Assembly: GCA_027624715.1 (NCBI GenBank)
Contig: JAQBTV010000003.1
Coordinates: 148,450-212,449, forward strand
DNA length: 64,000 nt
DNA from: Pseudomonadota bacterium
GTDB taxonomy: Bacteria; Pseudomonadota; Gammaproteobacteria; Burkholderiales; Eutrophovitaceae
Direction of reading: 5' to 3'
Below, one piece after another: positions 1 to 15,114 of the stretch. The stretch's first letter is position 1. Every line of letters starts with the position of its first letter. The notes beneath the pieces are model-generated. The model had not been told where the DNA came from and did not search any database. It saw nothing but the letters and a program-made list of their open reading frames with translations. Both the position numbers and the translations under genes were made by a program.

Positions 1-26
1 TTTTAACCCCCCCGTGACTTCTAATC

Positions 27-44
27 ATGTTTCACGTGAAACAT
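27..44. promoter_or_regulatory. parS: parS centromere site (ParB-binding palindrome)
   Basis: A perfect 18-bp palindrome, ATGTTTCACGTGAAACAT, whose inner 16 bp match the universal chromosomal parS sequence exactly. ParB loads at such sites and, with ParA and SMC, segregates newly replicated origins. The site lies just beyond the mnmE stop codon and about 3.9 kb from dnaA, a usual origin-proximal location. parA and parB would be expected further left, outside the window. Confidence 0.93.
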
Positions 45-55
45 TGTTAAGCACA

Positions 56-1387
56 TTATTTCCCGACGCAAAAGCTCGAAAAAATTTTGCCTAATAAATC
101 ATCGGCCACAAATTCTCCTGTAATTTCGGATACCGCATTTTGAGCTATTCGTAACTCATCCGCGCAAAGTTCGATCGCAGCAATATTCAATAATGCCAAA
201 CTCACGTGTTCAGCGGCCCGGTCAAGCGCGTTTAAATGTCGCTCTCTAGCCATAAATGGCGCCTCATCACTGCGTCTGACACCAATCTTTTCCAGTAAGG
301 CTGACTTTAGTATCTCTACTCCATCACCTGTTTTGGCCGACAAATAAACCATGGGGATGCCGTCTTTGGCGAGAAGTCGGCTCGGCTCTCCTGTCAAGTC
401 AACTTTATTCGTTACAATAATTTTTTTTGCCTCGTCGACGTCCAATGATAGGGTTGGCGACAGGGAATCTATCCCGGCCGCCCGCATCTCTAGAACAATG
501 TCTGCGTCCTCTGCATTAATAAGTGCGCGAGCAATGCCAACTGCCTCAACTGGGTCGTCTGACTGCCTCAGGCCCGCAGTATCAATAATAAGCATCGGCA
601 CTCCTCCTATTACGACTTGTCGCTGTATTGAGTCTCTGGTTGTTCCCGCATATTCGGTCACAATTGAGGCTTCTTCTTCAGCTAAGAGATTCATTAGCGT
701 TGATTTGCCAACATTGGGCTCCCCAGCGAGCACAACCTTTACGCCGTCTCGGAGTAAATTGCCTTGCGAGGCCAGGCCCCTTAATGTTTCTAATTTCTGG
801 GAAATGCTTTTTATCCGGTCTTTCACTAAGCGATCTTCTAAAAAATCGATCTCCTCGTCGGAAAAATCAATTGCTGCCTCTACAAAAACTCGGATTTCAA
901 TTAATTCATCTTTAATCGCTTCTGTACGGCTAGAAAACTCACCGCTTAGAGATCGGTGCGCACTCAATACCGCGGCCGCTGAACACGCGCCGATCAAATC
1001 GGCAACGCTTTCAGCTTGCGCCAAATCCAATTTGTCATTGAGATATGCCCGTTGGGTGAACTCTCCCGGCTCAGCGAGCCTTGCCCCCGAATCTATGCAA
1101 CTCCGCAGCAAAAGTCGCAGTACAGCGGGCCCGCCGTGCCCTTGCAGCTCTAAAACATCTTCTCCCGTATAGGAGTTTGGAGACTCAAAAAAAATAGCTA
1201 AGCCTGCATCTATAGGCGCCCCCTCTGCATTCTTAAACGTCCGAGGCGTCGCCATTCGTATTTGCGGCAAAACTCCTAAAATTTGCTTACCGATCTTCCG
1301 AACCTTGTCCCCGGAAATTCTGACTACACCAATTCCTCCAGAACCCGGTCCGGTTGCTATGGCCGCTATTGTGTCACTGTTTAGCAT
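56..1387 (-). CDS. mnmE: tRNA uridine-5-carboxymethylaminomethyl modification GTPase MnmE
   Basis: MnmE with MnmG modifies the wobble U34 of several tRNAs (5-carboxymethylaminomethyl group), using GTP hydrolysis and a tetrahydrofolate-bound one-carbon unit. The 443-residue protein is full length. The N-terminal folate-binding domain starts with TIAAIATGPGSGGIGVVR. The inserted G domain has Walker A GEPNVGKS (about residues 222-229), switch II DTAG (269-272) and NKVD. The extreme C terminus CVGK carries the conserved catalytic cysteine of the C-x-G-K motif. The start overlaps the end of yidC by 14 nt, so it belongs to the leftward rpmH operon. mnmG normally follows and would lie outside the window. 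Confidence 0.96.
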   Translation of the reverse strand: MLNSDTIAAIATGPGSGGIGVVRISGDKVRKIGKQILGVLPQIRMATPRTFKNAEGAPIDAGLAIFFESPNSYTGEDVLELQGHGGPAVLRLLLRSCIDSGARLAEPGEFTQRAYLNDKLDLAQAESVADLIGACSAAAVLSAHRSLSGEFSSRTEAIKDELIEIRVFVEAAIDFSDEEIDFLEDRLVKDRIKSISQKLETLRGLASQGNLLRDGVKVVLAGEPNVGKSTLMNLLAEEEASIVTEYAGTTRDSIQRQVVIGGVPMLIIDTAGLRQSDDPVEAVGIARALINAEDADIVLEMRAAGIDSLSPTLSLDVDEAKKIIVTNKVDLTGEPSRLLAKDGIPMVYLSAKTGDGVEILKSALLEKIGVRRSDEAPFMARERHLNALDRAAEHVSLALLNIAAIELCADELRIAQNAVSEITGEFVADDLLGKIFSSFCVGK

Positions 1388-3023
1388 TATTGGGCTTTTT
1401 GCCCTCTATTGCCCGCGTGATGGTCCATTGTTGCGCAATTGACAAAACGTTGTTCACAAGCCAATACAGCACCAAGCCAGACGCAAAAAAGAAGAAGAAT
1501 ACGCTAAAAACTAAAGGCATAATTTTCATCACCTTAGCTTGAATGGGATCTGGTGGCGCTGGACTAAGCCACGATTGAACAACCATACTTGCCGCCATTA
1601 AAACCGGCAGCACATAATACGGATCCTTCGCTGACAAATCTGTAATCCAAAAAATAAATGGCGCGTCCTTCAACTCAACACTTGCGAGCAAAACCCAATA
1701 GAGTGCAATGAAAAAGGGGATTTGAATCAAAATTGGCAAACATCCGCCTAAAGGATTAATTTTCTCTTTACGGTACAAATCCATCATTGCTTGCTGAAAT
1801 TTTTGCTTATCGTCCCCGTACGTCTCCTTTAGTGATTTTAGCCGAGGCGCCATGACTCGCATTTTCGCCATGGATTTATACCCAGCCGCCGATAGGGGGA
1901 AAAACACCAATTTTATGATTATGGTGAGAAAAACGATCGACCAACCCCAGTTACCAACTAACTCATGTAGCACGGATAACAACCAAAATAGGGGCGTTGC
2001 AATGATTGTTAGCCAGCCATAATCGACGACCAAATTCAGACCTGGAGCCAAACGTTTAAGAACTTCTTGCTCTTGCGGACCTGCATACAGTCGCGCACTC
2101 ACTGCGCCCACGCCACTTTTCTCAATTTTGGTCAAACTCTGTACATATCCGATCGCATACAGATTATTGCCAAATGATTTCGTAAAATTTTCACGACTTT
2201 TTCCGCTCTCCGGCAACCATGCGGCAACGAAATACTGCTGCACAAAACCAACCCAACCATCTTTCGCTATTTTGGGATATTTGACCTTCGCTCGATCCAT
2301 ATCCTTGAAGTCAACTTTTGTAAACTTGGTTTCATCGGAATATACCGCGGCGCCGGTGTACGTGGGTTGAAGTTTAGTATCCCCATCAGCTCCACCACCA
2401 TCACGCAACAATTGAAAATAGGCATTGGGGCTTATAGGTAAATTCGTTTTATTTTCAATTTTATATTCGATATCAATTGCGTAAGAACTTCGATGGAATG
2501 TATATATTTTCTCTACGCGAGCCGATTCAGAATCCGATACCAAAACGACATTTACCCGCTCATCGCCCGTTAATAGCGAGTACTCACTTGCCTCTGAGAC
2601 GAATGTGCTATTATGATTAGGCAGCCTTTCTCCGATTAGGCCTGATTCGGCAATATAGGTTCTACCATCTGCTATTTCAAATAATTTTAACGTCTCAGTT
2701 TTAATGTCTCTACTTTGATGTTCCGTTAACACCAATTCCTTAATGCCGCCCCCAGCTCTATCAATCTTCGCCGAAAAAACGTCTGTTGTGACCACAATAT
2801 AATCGGTGGCGGCCGCACCTCTGCCACTTAAAGAGGATTGGTTCTCTGATCGATTGTCCACATCATTAATCGTCGCCTGAGGAATCGTTGAAATGGCTTC
2901 CTCTGGCGTTGCAATTGAAGCCATTTCAGCCTCTGTTGATTGGTTTTTTTTTAGCCAGGCATCCCCCAGCAAGATAAGTGAGCCTACAAAAACAACCGTA
3001 GCGATGATACGCGCGCTATCCAT
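1374..3023 (-). CDS. yidC: membrane protein insertase YidC
   Basis: YidC inserts and folds inner-membrane proteins, alone or with SecYEG. The 549-residue protein has the long Gram-negative form: an N-terminal membrane anchor (about residues 5-22), a large periplasmic beta domain (about 60-330), then the conserved membrane core. The core includes the WGWSIVFLTIIIKLVFFPL segment, the cytoplasmic hairpin around KSMAKMRVMAPRLKSLKE, and NPLGGCLPILIQIPFFIALY. The C terminus is short and basic. It sits 2 nt downstream of yidD, in the conserved rpmH-rnpA-yidD-yidC-mnmE order. Confidence 0.96.
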   Translation of the reverse strand: MDSARIIATVVFVGSLILLGDAWLKKNQSTEAEMASIATPEEAISTIPQATINDVDNRSENQSSLSGRGAAATDYIVVTTDVFSAKIDRAGGGIKELVLTEHQSRDIKTETLKLFEIADGRTYIAESGLIGERLPNHNSTFVSEASEYSLLTGDERVNVVLVSDSESARVEKIYTFHRSSYAIDIEYKIENKTNLPISPNAYFQLLRDGGGADGDTKLQPTYTGAAVYSDETKFTKVDFKDMDRAKVKYPKIAKDGWVGFVQQYFVAAWLPESGKSRENFTKSFGNNLYAIGYVQSLTKIEKSGVGAVSARLYAGPQEQEVLKRLAPGLNLVVDYGWLTIIATPLFWLLSVLHELVGNWGWSIVFLTIIIKLVFFPLSAAGYKSMAKMRVMAPRLKSLKETYGDDKQKFQQAMMDLYRKEKINPLGGCLPILIQIPFFIALYWVLLASVELKDAPFIFWITDLSAKDPYYVLPVLMAASMVVQSWLSPAPPDPIQAKVMKIMPLVFSVFFFFFASGLVLYWLVNNVLSIAQQWTITRAIEGKKPNNAKQ

Positions 3024-3025
3024 TT

Positions 3026-3262
3026 TTAAGATTCCCTTTTAGCGTGTAATATTTGTGGTACGGGATCAAATCCACCCGCTTGGAATGGTTGGCATCTGCA
3101 GAGCCGTTTTATGGCGAGGCCGATACCAAGGCTGCAACCATATCGACCAATGCTCTCTTTGGCATATTCAGAACAGGTGGGAGAAAACCGGCAACTAGGA
3201 ACCAATAAAGGTGACACCAAATATTGATAGCACCGAATCATAAATAAGAGTACACGTTTCAT
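3026..3262 (-). CDS. yidD: membrane protein insertion efficiency factor YidD
   Basis: A small 78-residue YidD (DUF37) protein, thought to assist YidC-dependent insertion at the inner face of the membrane. It carries the family signature CRFSPTCSEYAKESIGRYG, with its cysteines, and an amphipathic N terminus. The ATG overlaps the rnpA stop (ATGA), indicating translational coupling. yidC starts 2 nt after its stop. Length and context are standard for the family. Confidence 0.94.
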   Translation of the reverse strand: MKRVLLFMIRCYQYLVSPLLVPSCRFSPTCSEYAKESIGRYGCSLGIGLAIKRLCRCQPFQAGGFDPVPQILHAKRES

Positions 3263-3597
3263 TTTAGCACCCGCACCCAGAGCTGCTTGAGCTCCTCTTG
3301 GGCGCCTTTCAAATCTGTTTTTAGTATTTTTTGCGTAGCCCTTACTACGACGTCCGTAGACCTTATATGGCCTCTACTTTTTCTAAACAGCTCTTTAACC
3401 TGCCTACGTACGGCAGACCGGGTAACCGACAAAGGGACGTATTTTTTTGAGAATGACACACCGATACGGCTAATATGCGTACGGTTTTCTCTTAAAAGTA
3501 AAATAAAGTGCTGGCTTCGTAACTTTAATTCAAAACGCCCCTTATAGTTGGCGCTCCCACAAAGCCGAACCTCTCGAGGTAGCTTATTCGAAATCAC
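3259..3597 (-). CDS. rnpA: ribonuclease P protein component
   Basis: Protein subunit of RNase P, which helps the catalytic RNA mature tRNA 5' ends. It is 112 residues. The GTG start overlaps the rpmH stop (GTGA). The family region [27 protein letters not shown] is recognisable. In the RNR motif the usual R-N-x-x-K-R appears as R-S-A-V-R-R, so the normally invariant Asn is Ser. Length and operon position still make the call secure. It ends by overlapping the yidD start. Confidence 0.93.
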   Translation of the reverse strand: MISNKLPREVRLCGSANYKGRFELKLRSQHFILLLRENRTHISRIGVSFSKKYVPLSVTRSAVRRQVKELFRKSRGHIRSTDVVVRATQKILKTDLKGAQEELKQLWVRVLK

Positions 3598-3728
3598 ACG
3601 CCCAAGCGTGCCCTCCCTTTAGCCCGTCTCGCATTGATAACGGACCGACCACCACGCGTTTGCATCCGCACTAAAAAACCATGCGTCCTATTCCGTCGAG
3701 TTTTGGACGGCTGATATGTTCGTTTCAT
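3594..3728 (-). CDS. rpmH: 50S ribosomal protein L34
   Basis: A 44-codon gene found by translating the minus strand. The protein begins [19 protein letters not shown] and ends [11 protein letters not shown], which is the complete, highly basic L34 sequence. It is the first gene of the leftward rpmH-rnpA-yidD-yidC-mnmE operon. Its TGA stop overlaps the rnpA GTG start. L34 is a component of the large ribosomal subunit. Confidence 0.97.
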   Translation of the reverse strand: MKRTYQPSKTRRNRTHGFLVRMQTRGGRSVINARRAKGRARLGV

Positions 3729-3769
3729 CCCAGTTCTCCAAGTAACCTAAACATAAAAAGTCTGCCATT

Positions 3770-3792
3770 ACAACGGTTTTTTGTACCGTTGT
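3770..3792. repeat. perfect 8-bp inverted repeat upstream of rpmH
   Basis: ACAACGGT and ACCGTTGT flank a 7-nt T-rich loop. It lies 42 nt upstream of the rpmH start and inside the rpmH-dnaA intergenic region. It could be a hairpin in a leader transcript, a protein-binding operator, or part of the origin. The sequence does not decide between these. Confidence 0.55.
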
Positions 3793-3817
3793 CAAATTTA
3801 GCTTTCACCTTTGCTCC

Positions 3818-3826
3818 TGTGGATAA
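3818..3826 (-). promoter_or_regulatory. DnaA box (perfect consensus) upstream of dnaA
   Basis: The minus strand reads TTATCCACA, a perfect high-affinity DnaA box. It lies in the 215-bp rpmH-dnaA gap (3729-3943), which also holds a weaker half-match at 3832-3840 (TTATCCATG). This gap is a classic oriC and dnaA-autoregulation location. Only one strong box is visible here. Confidence 0.75.
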
Positions 3827-3943
3827 GTCAACATGGATAAGATACAATTAGTCATTTGGTGATTGTCTAGCGCTTGTATCAACCACCATGCTGCCCTATC
3901 TCTCGTCAGATGGCGCTTTTGTTCTCTTGCCCCGTAAAATTCA

Positions 3944-5296
3944 ATGAATGCTTTTTGGGATAGCTGTCTTGATTACTTTAAAACTGCGCTCTCCCCGCAA
4001 CAGTTTAAGACTTGGATACAACCACTAGAGGGTTCCGTTTTTAAGGATGAAATTATAATCATCGCCCCTAACCGGTTTTTGCTTGTTTGGGCTCGGGATA
4101 ACTATTCAAAGGATTTTCGTAGGTTGAGTAAAGAGGTTCATGGCTCTACGCTACCTATTAAATTCTCTTTAAAGCCCTCTGCGCCTATCAAAGAGGGTCC
4201 TGTAAATGCACCAACCAATGTTAAGCCCACCATCTTCTCGGCAACAACAGGAAATAGGCCTACCAAAGCCGTCCGCCCCCCACTACTTGACACAACGTTT
4301 ACATTTGATACCTTCGTTACTGGTCGAGGAAATCAATTGGCGAGAGCCGCCGCCATTCAAGTCTGTGATAATCCGGGCACCGCCTATAACCCACTATTTA
4401 TATATGGCGGAGTCGGACTTGGTAAAACACACTTAATACAAGCTATTGGCAACGCAATCGCGAACAAAACACCAGGCGCAAAAATTTTATACATTCACGC
4501 GGAAAAATACGTCACTGATGTTGTAAATGCATATCAACACAAAGCGTTTGAACAATTTAAGCAGTTTTACCACTCGGTCGACTTATTACTAATTGATGAC
4601 ATTCAGTTTTTCGCCAAAAAGGCACGAACGCAAGAAGAGTTCTTTTATTTATTCAATGCTTTAACTCAATCCAAAAAACAAGTCATCATGACCTGTGACA
4701 CTTTTCCAAAAGAAATTTCTGACATGGAAGACCGACTAGTTTCTCGGTTCGGCTCAGGTTTAACTGTGGCGATTGAACCCCCGGAACTCGAATTGCGCGT
4801 TGCCATCCTCCTCAAAAAGGCTGAATTGAACGCCATGTTCTTACCTGAAGAAGTAGCCTTCTTTGTAGCAACCCACATTCAAGCCAACGTTCGTGAATTA
4901 GAAGGCGCCCTCAAAAGAATAACCGCTTATGTGAATTTCACTGAAGAACAAATATCTGTACCGCTAGCTAAGGAGGCCTTAAAAGACCTATTAGCCAGTA
5001 ACTCAAAACTTATAACTATAGAATCCGTACAAAAATGCGTCGCGGACTACTACAAATTAAAAGTCTCTGATATGTTCTCAAAAAAGAGAACTCGAGCAAT
5101 CTCCAGACCACGACAAATGGCTATGGCGCTATCCAAAGAACTTACAAATCACAGTCTTCCAGATATTGGGAGCGCCTACGGCGGTCGAGACCATACAACG
5201 GTGCTGCATGCGTGCCGTAAAATCGCGGAGCTCAAAACGACAGACACTAACACTACTAGAGATTTTAATACGCTTATTCAAATATTGCGGCGATGA
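3944..5296 (+). CDS. dnaA: chromosomal replication initiator protein DnaA
   Basis: DnaA binds DnaA boxes, melts oriC and recruits the replicative helicase. The 450-residue protein has an N-terminal domain starting MNAFWDSCLDYF, a short variable linker (about 85-115), and an AAA+ core with Walker A GGVGLGKTH (about 155-163) and Walker B LLLIDDIQF. The C-terminal DNA-binding domain ends with the signature GGRDHTTVLHACRKI. The linker is short compared with many betaproteobacterial DnaA proteins. It is transcribed away from the rpmH operon and is followed by dnaN and gyrB. Confidence 0.97.
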   Translation: MNAFWDSCLDYFKTALSPQQFKTWIQPLEGSVFKDEIIIIAPNRFLLVWARDNYSKDFRRLSKEVHGSTLPIKFSLKPSAPIKEGPVNAPTNVKPTIFSATTGNRPTKAVRPPLLDTTFTFDTFVTGRGNQLARAAAIQVCDNPGTAYNPLFIYGGVGLGKTHLIQAIGNAIANKTPGAKILYIHAEKYVTDVVNAYQHKAFEQFKQFYHSVDLLLIDDIQFFAKKARTQEEFFYLFNALTQSKKQVIMTCDTFPKEISDMEDRLVSRFGSGLTVAIEPPELELRVAILLKKAELNAMFLPEEVAFFVATHIQANVRELEGALKRITAYVNFTEEQISVPLAKEALKDLLASNSKLITIESVQKCVADYYKLKVSDMFSKKRTRAISRPRQMAMALSKELTNHSLPDIGSAYGGRDHTTVLHACRKIAELKTTDTNTTRDFNTLIQILRR

Positions 5297-5506
5297 TCCA
5301 TTTTTATATAACTCTGTGGATAACTCGTTTACTTGTTTTTGATGCATTAGTAATCATACATAAAGAAAATATTTACCCACAAAAACTCCTTATACTGAAC
5401 ACCATTAATTACTAGACTTGGAATGTTATAAAAACGTATAGGTTCATAGCCTTGTATAAGTTACAAACAACTGCGGCCGCCTTTACTATTATTACTAAGG
5501 TTTAAT
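5297..5506. other. dnaA-dnaN intergenic region, AT-rich candidate oriC segment
   Basis: A 210-bp AT-rich gap with no gene. It holds a perfect DnaA box (TGTGGATAA, 5315-5323) directly after dnaA and a one-mismatch box TTACCCACA at 5373-5381, followed by an AT-rich stretch that would melt easily. Together with the box upstream of dnaA, this suggests an origin spread over both sides of dnaA. It also probably carries the dnaN promoter. Confidence 0.55.
5315..5323 (-). promoter_or_regulatory. DnaA box (perfect consensus) downstream of dnaA
   Basis: TGTGGATAA on the plus strand, so TTATCCACA on the minus strand, 18 nt after the dnaA stop. It has the same orientation as the box upstream of dnaA. 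Confidence 0.7.
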
Positions 5507-11605
<6,099 letters not shown>

Positions 11606-11670
11606 GATTTACCGATAAGGTTTTGGCGGGATCATACAAGAGTTAACGGTTTACGCCAACTCGATAAGAT

Positions 11671-12129
11671 TTATTGTAAGCTGGACTCGTCTCCAGCGGC
11701 CAATAGGTCTAGCATCATTCCGTCGATGGATTCTTGCTGGTGCCACAAGGCCAATAATACGATCAGTTTGATTTCATCAACCCCTACTTGAGACCCCGAT
11801 AGAGCAATGACCCGCTCAATAATTATTTCTCGCTGACCGGCTGTGATTAGGTGGGAATCGACCAAAAATGTTAAGAATCCCCGGGCATTTGTCGACAGCC
11901 CGTTAATTTCCTCGGAAGAAAAAACCCGAAACCCATCGGTTGTTGGAAGGTCTCCTCGATAGACATTGGCGTCCACGCAAGAGCTAAAGCCGCGCAGCCA
12001 CCCTATAACCTCGGATATGTCTTCATCTTGGAACCCTGCATCAGAAAGTTTTCGTGAGATCGTTTCGTTATCTGAAAGCGTGCCATGCGGGAAAAAGCTC
12101 TCGACGAGATAAAATAATATGTCGAACAT
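11671..12129 (-). CDS. smg: Smg family protein (DUF494)
   Basis: A 152-residue DUF494/Smg protein of unknown molecular function. It is conserved beside topA/dprA/def in beta- and gammaproteobacteria. The N terminus MFDILFYLVESFF and the acidic helical body ending HQQESIDGMMLDLLAAGDE are characteristic. It is probably cotranscribed with topA, 65 nt downstream. The dprA gene that often accompanies it is absent here. Confidence 0.88.
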   Translation of the reverse strand: MFDILFYLVESFFPHGTLSDNETISRKLSDAGFQDEDISEVIGWLRGFSSCVDANVYRGDLPTTDGFRVFSSEEINGLSTNARGFLTFLVDSHLITAGQREIIIERVIALSGSQVGVDEIKLIVLLALWHQQESIDGMMLDLLAAGDESSLQ

Positions 12130-12391
12130 ATAAGTCCTTGGTTGTTGGATCGTTTAGAAAGTTCCCGCTGATCGGATCTAAACGATATTTTCAGCTATCT
12201 CTAAGAGGATGTCTTATCGTAAACTTAGAGTCAATATGTAGACGAAAAATAAATTCAGCTTTAACTATGATGGATTAAAATTTTTGGTTTTAAGTTTAAT
12301 TAGAATTTAATCAAAGCAACGATCTTGTTAAAATACCACTTGGGATTCGTTCCTTTTATTGTTTAAACGTTTCACGAAATACACGGAATAA
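12130..12391. other. smg-def divergent intergenic region, no gene seen
   Basis: A 262-bp AT-rich gap between divergent smg and def. It presumably carries both promoters, but no convincing -35/-10 pair stands out. In related genomes dprA and a LysM-domain gene commonly occupy this position. No remnant of either was recognised in any frame. Confidence 0.5.
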
Positions 12392-12910
12392 ATGAGTATT
12401 CTGAACATATTGCAATATCCGGACGAAAGGCTACACAGCTCAGCAAAACCAGTAGTCGAGGTTGAAGATAAGATCCGTCAACTCGTCGAGGATATGACTG
12501 AAACCATGTATGCTGCGTCGGGCATCGGACTCGCTGCGACTCAAGTTAATGTGCCAGAGAGAGTAATTGTGATTGATACCTCTGAAGCAAAGGACGATCT
12601 CTTGGTTTTGATAAATCCAGAAATCCGATCAAAAGAGGGCACCATTATTTTTGAAGAAGGTTGTTTGAGCGTTCCTGGTGTTTTTGACTGGGTGGAACGG
12701 TCTGAACGGATTAAGGTTCGAGCATTAGACAAAACGGGGAAAGAATTTGATTTAAAGGCGGAAGGGATGCTGGCAGTGTGTATTCAACATGAAATCGATC
12801 ACCTAGATGGAAAGGTTTTTGTGGAATATTTGTCTCGGCTTAAGCAAGGGCGCATTATTAAAAAGTTGAGAAAGCAGCAAAAAGCAATCGATTACCAAGA
12901 GGTGTCATGA
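12392..12910 (+). CDS. def: peptide deformylase
   Basis: Removes the N-formyl group from nascent proteins, using a divalent metal. The 172-residue protein has all three family motifs: GIGLAATQ (motif 1), EEGCLSVPG with the metal-ligand Cys (motif 2) and QHEIDHLDG with the HExxH pair (motif 3). The stop overlaps the fmt start (ATGA), the usual coupling of formylation and deformylation genes. It is the first gene of a long operon running to ntrX. Confidence 0.97.
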   Translation: MSILNILQYPDERLHSSAKPVVEVEDKIRQLVEDMTETMYAASGIGLAATQVNVPERVIVIDTSEAKDDLLVLINPEIRSKEGTIIFEEGCLSVPGVFDWVERSERIKVRALDKTGKEFDLKAEGMLAVCIQHEIDHLDGKVFVEYLSRLKQGRIIKKLRKQQKAIDYQEVS

Positions 12911-13836
12911 ACATCATTTTTGCAGGAACCACGGTATTTTCTGCGGTCAGCCTCAAAGCCCTTATAGAAACTGGTCATAAAATACCATTAGTCATAACGC
13001 AGCCTGATCGGCGAGCGGGACGAGGTATGTTAATGATGCCTAGCGAGGTAAAAAAAACCGCTATAGCCCTTGGTATCGACACGTATCAACCCGCGAGTTT
13101 AAAATCCCCCGAAGTGCTAGATAGGATTCGACGGGAGAATGCAGATGTAATGATTATTGTCGCATTTGGACAGATTGTGCCAAAGCCAGTACTTACCGCT
13201 TTTCCATTTGGATGTATCAACGTACACGCGTCATTGCTGCCGCGATGGAGAGGCGCTTCGCCGATTCAGCGAGCAATAATGGCTGGTGATGAAGAAACAG
13301 GCGTCTGTATTATGCAAATGGAGGAGGGTCTAGATACCGGCTCCGTTTTTTGTGAGCGTCGTATCCCGATTGAGGCAAATGATACGGCTGGGACATTACA
13401 TGATACATTGGCGGCTCTTGGTGCCGAGGCTCTTATTCATACATTGGCTAATTTGGATGGCCGCACACCCGTGATTCAACAGGCGGGCGCTCTCGCAACG
13501 TATGCGTACAAAATAAATAACAATGATGCTTTGATTGATTGGGCTGCTTCCAGCGGAGAAATAAATCGATTGGTGCGCGCTATGGACCCGATCCCAGGAG
13601 CGCATACTTTTTCGGGAGGAAGTCGAATCAAAATTTGGGAAACCATGGTTTTGGATCAATCGGGCTTACAAGGTGGCCCGGGTACAGTAATTGCGCTAGC
13701 GCGAGATGGGTTTGTTGTTGCTTGTGGGCGGGGAACGCTAAAAGTCCGGGTTATTCAGAGGCCAGGTAAAAAAAAATCATCATCAGTTGAATATGGTAGA
13801 GCTTTCGGGTTAAAGGTTGGCCATGAATTTAAATAG
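12907..13836 (+). CDS. fmt: methionyl-tRNA formyltransferase
   Basis: Transfers a formyl group from 10-formyl-tetrahydrofolate to initiator Met-tRNA. The 309-residue protein has the N-terminal formyltransferase domain with FAGTTVFS and the catalytic stretch [20 protein letters not shown]. The downstream Asp lies in EEGLDTGSV, and a C-terminal tRNA-binding domain follows. It overlaps def by 4 nt, and rsmB starts 9 nt after its stop. Confidence 0.97.
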   Translation: MNIIFAGTTVFSAVSLKALIETGHKIPLVITQPDRRAGRGMLMMPSEVKKTAIALGIDTYQPASLKSPEVLDRIRRENADVMIIVAFGQIVPKPVLTAFPFGCINVHASLLPRWRGASPIQRAIMAGDEETGVCIMQMEEGLDTGSVFCERRIPIEANDTAGTLHDTLAALGAEALIHTLANLDGRTPVIQQAGALATYAYKINNNDALIDWAASSGEINRLVRAMDPIPGAHTFSGGSRIKIWETMVLDQSGLQGGPGTVIALARDGFVVACGRGTLKVRVIQRPGKKKSSSVEYGRAFGLKVGHEFK

Positions 13837-13845
13837 TGTCGAATT

Positions 13846-15114
13846 ATGATTGACATTCAACTTGTTGCCCAAGCGTGCGTGACAAGGGTCAAGTTGGGCC
13901 AGAGTCTTAAGACGGTTTTTCCTCAAGAATTGGGAAAAATAGCTTCGCGGTCTGGCCAAGCCACGGTGAAAAATACGGTTTACGGTGCCCTGCGTTACTT
14001 AGGATATTTGGAGTTTGCACTCGATCAGCTGGTTACGAAGAGACCAAATGGTCTTGTGAATTTGCTTCTTGTTGGGATGTATTTAATAGAGTTTACGCGC
14101 TCGTCTGACCATGCAGTAGTGAATGCTTCCGTTTCTGCGGCGAAGCAATTAGGATTTACAAAACTGTCGGGCTTGGTTAACGGGGTTCTCCGTAATTATC
14201 TCAGGCAGCATGAGGATATCAGCGTTGCCGCAGCAAAAAACGATGAAGCAAGCTTGCAGCATCAAGCTTGGTGGATAGACAAACTGCGTCGTGAGTACCC
14301 TGATCAGGCTGCCGCGATATTTGCCACCAGTCTTCAACATCCGAATCTGGCGCTTCGAGTGAATACGCGCGCTATTTCGCTAGAACAATATTTAAAAACG
14401 TTAGAGCAGCAGCAAGTGGGTTGGTGGCGGCCTGAAAACATTACTGCAAATGCGGCAGTAATTCTAAAGGAGCCTGTTTCAGTACATCAGATACCTGGAT
14501 TTTTTGATGGATTAGTATCGGTCCAGGATGCGGGGGCTCAGACAACGGCGCCTCGATTAGATTTGCAAGCGGGACATAAAGTGCTTGATGCCTGCTCGGC
14601 GCCTGGAGGAAAAGCGTGCCATATACTTGAGTTAGAGGATGTGCATCTAACGGCGCTCGATAAAGATACAATAAGATTGTTGAGGGTAGAGGAAAACTTA
14701 TCTAGACTTGGCCTAACAGCTAAAACACAAGTAGCCGATGCGACCAACATAGAAAGCTGGTGGGATGCGGAGCCTTATGATCGAATTTTGCTGGACGCCC
14801 CCTGCAGTGCCTCAGGGGTAGTGCGTCGACACCCTGACGTCAAGTGGCTCAGAAAAGAAAAAGACACAGATAGTTTTGTTCGGCAACAACGTGCCTTACT
14901 AAACGCAGCCTGGAAGGTTTTGGCTAAGGGTGGTAAATTGTTGTACACAACATGCTCGATTTTTTCCGAGGAAAATGAAAAACAAGTTGGATGGTTTTTG
15001 AACGAGCAGTCAGACGCAAAGATCGACGACGAATATGCGGCGCATAATGGCCATTTGATTTTGCCAAACGATAGTCATGATGGATTTTTTCACGCGCTTT
15101 TTGAAAAGAAATAA
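13846..15114 (+). CDS. rsmB: 16S rRNA (cytosine(967)-C5)-methyltransferase RsmB
   Basis: Methylates C967 of 16S rRNA using SAM. The 422-residue protein has an N-terminal NusB-like RNA-binding domain (about 1-140) and a C-terminal Rossmann methyltransferase domain. SAM-binding DACSAPGGKACHIL is present. The two catalytic cysteines of the NOL1/NOP2/Sun family are seen in LLDAPCSASGVVRRHPDVKW and YTTCSIFSEENE. It follows fmt, as in many proteobacteria. The next gene starts 38 nt inside its 3' end. Confidence 0.95.
   Translation: MIDIQLVAQACVTRVKLGQSLKTVFPQELGKIASRSGQATVKNTVYGALRYLGYLEFALDQLVTKRPNGLVNLLLVGMYLIEFTRSSDHAVVNASVSAAKQLGFTKLSGLVNGVLRNYLRQHEDISVAAAKNDEASLQHQAWWIDKLRREYPDQAAAIFATSLQHPNLALRVNTRAISLEQYLKTLEQQQVGWWRPENITANAAVILKEPVSVHQIPGFFDGLVSVQDAGAQTTAPRLDLQAGHKVLDACSAPGGKACHILELEDVHLTALDKDTIRLLRVEENLSRLGLTAKTQVADATNIESWWDAEPYDRILLDAPCSASGVVRRHPDVKWLRKEKDTDSFVRQQRALLNAAWKVLAKGGKLLYTTCSIFSEENEKQVGWFLNEQSDAKIDDEYAAHNGHLILPNDSHDGFFHALFEKK

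Noticed and set aside
351..1172. 273-codon open frame on the plus strand inside mnmE
   Set aside because: It is opposite the fully conserved mnmE and its Ser/Ile-rich translation matches no family; a shadow frame.
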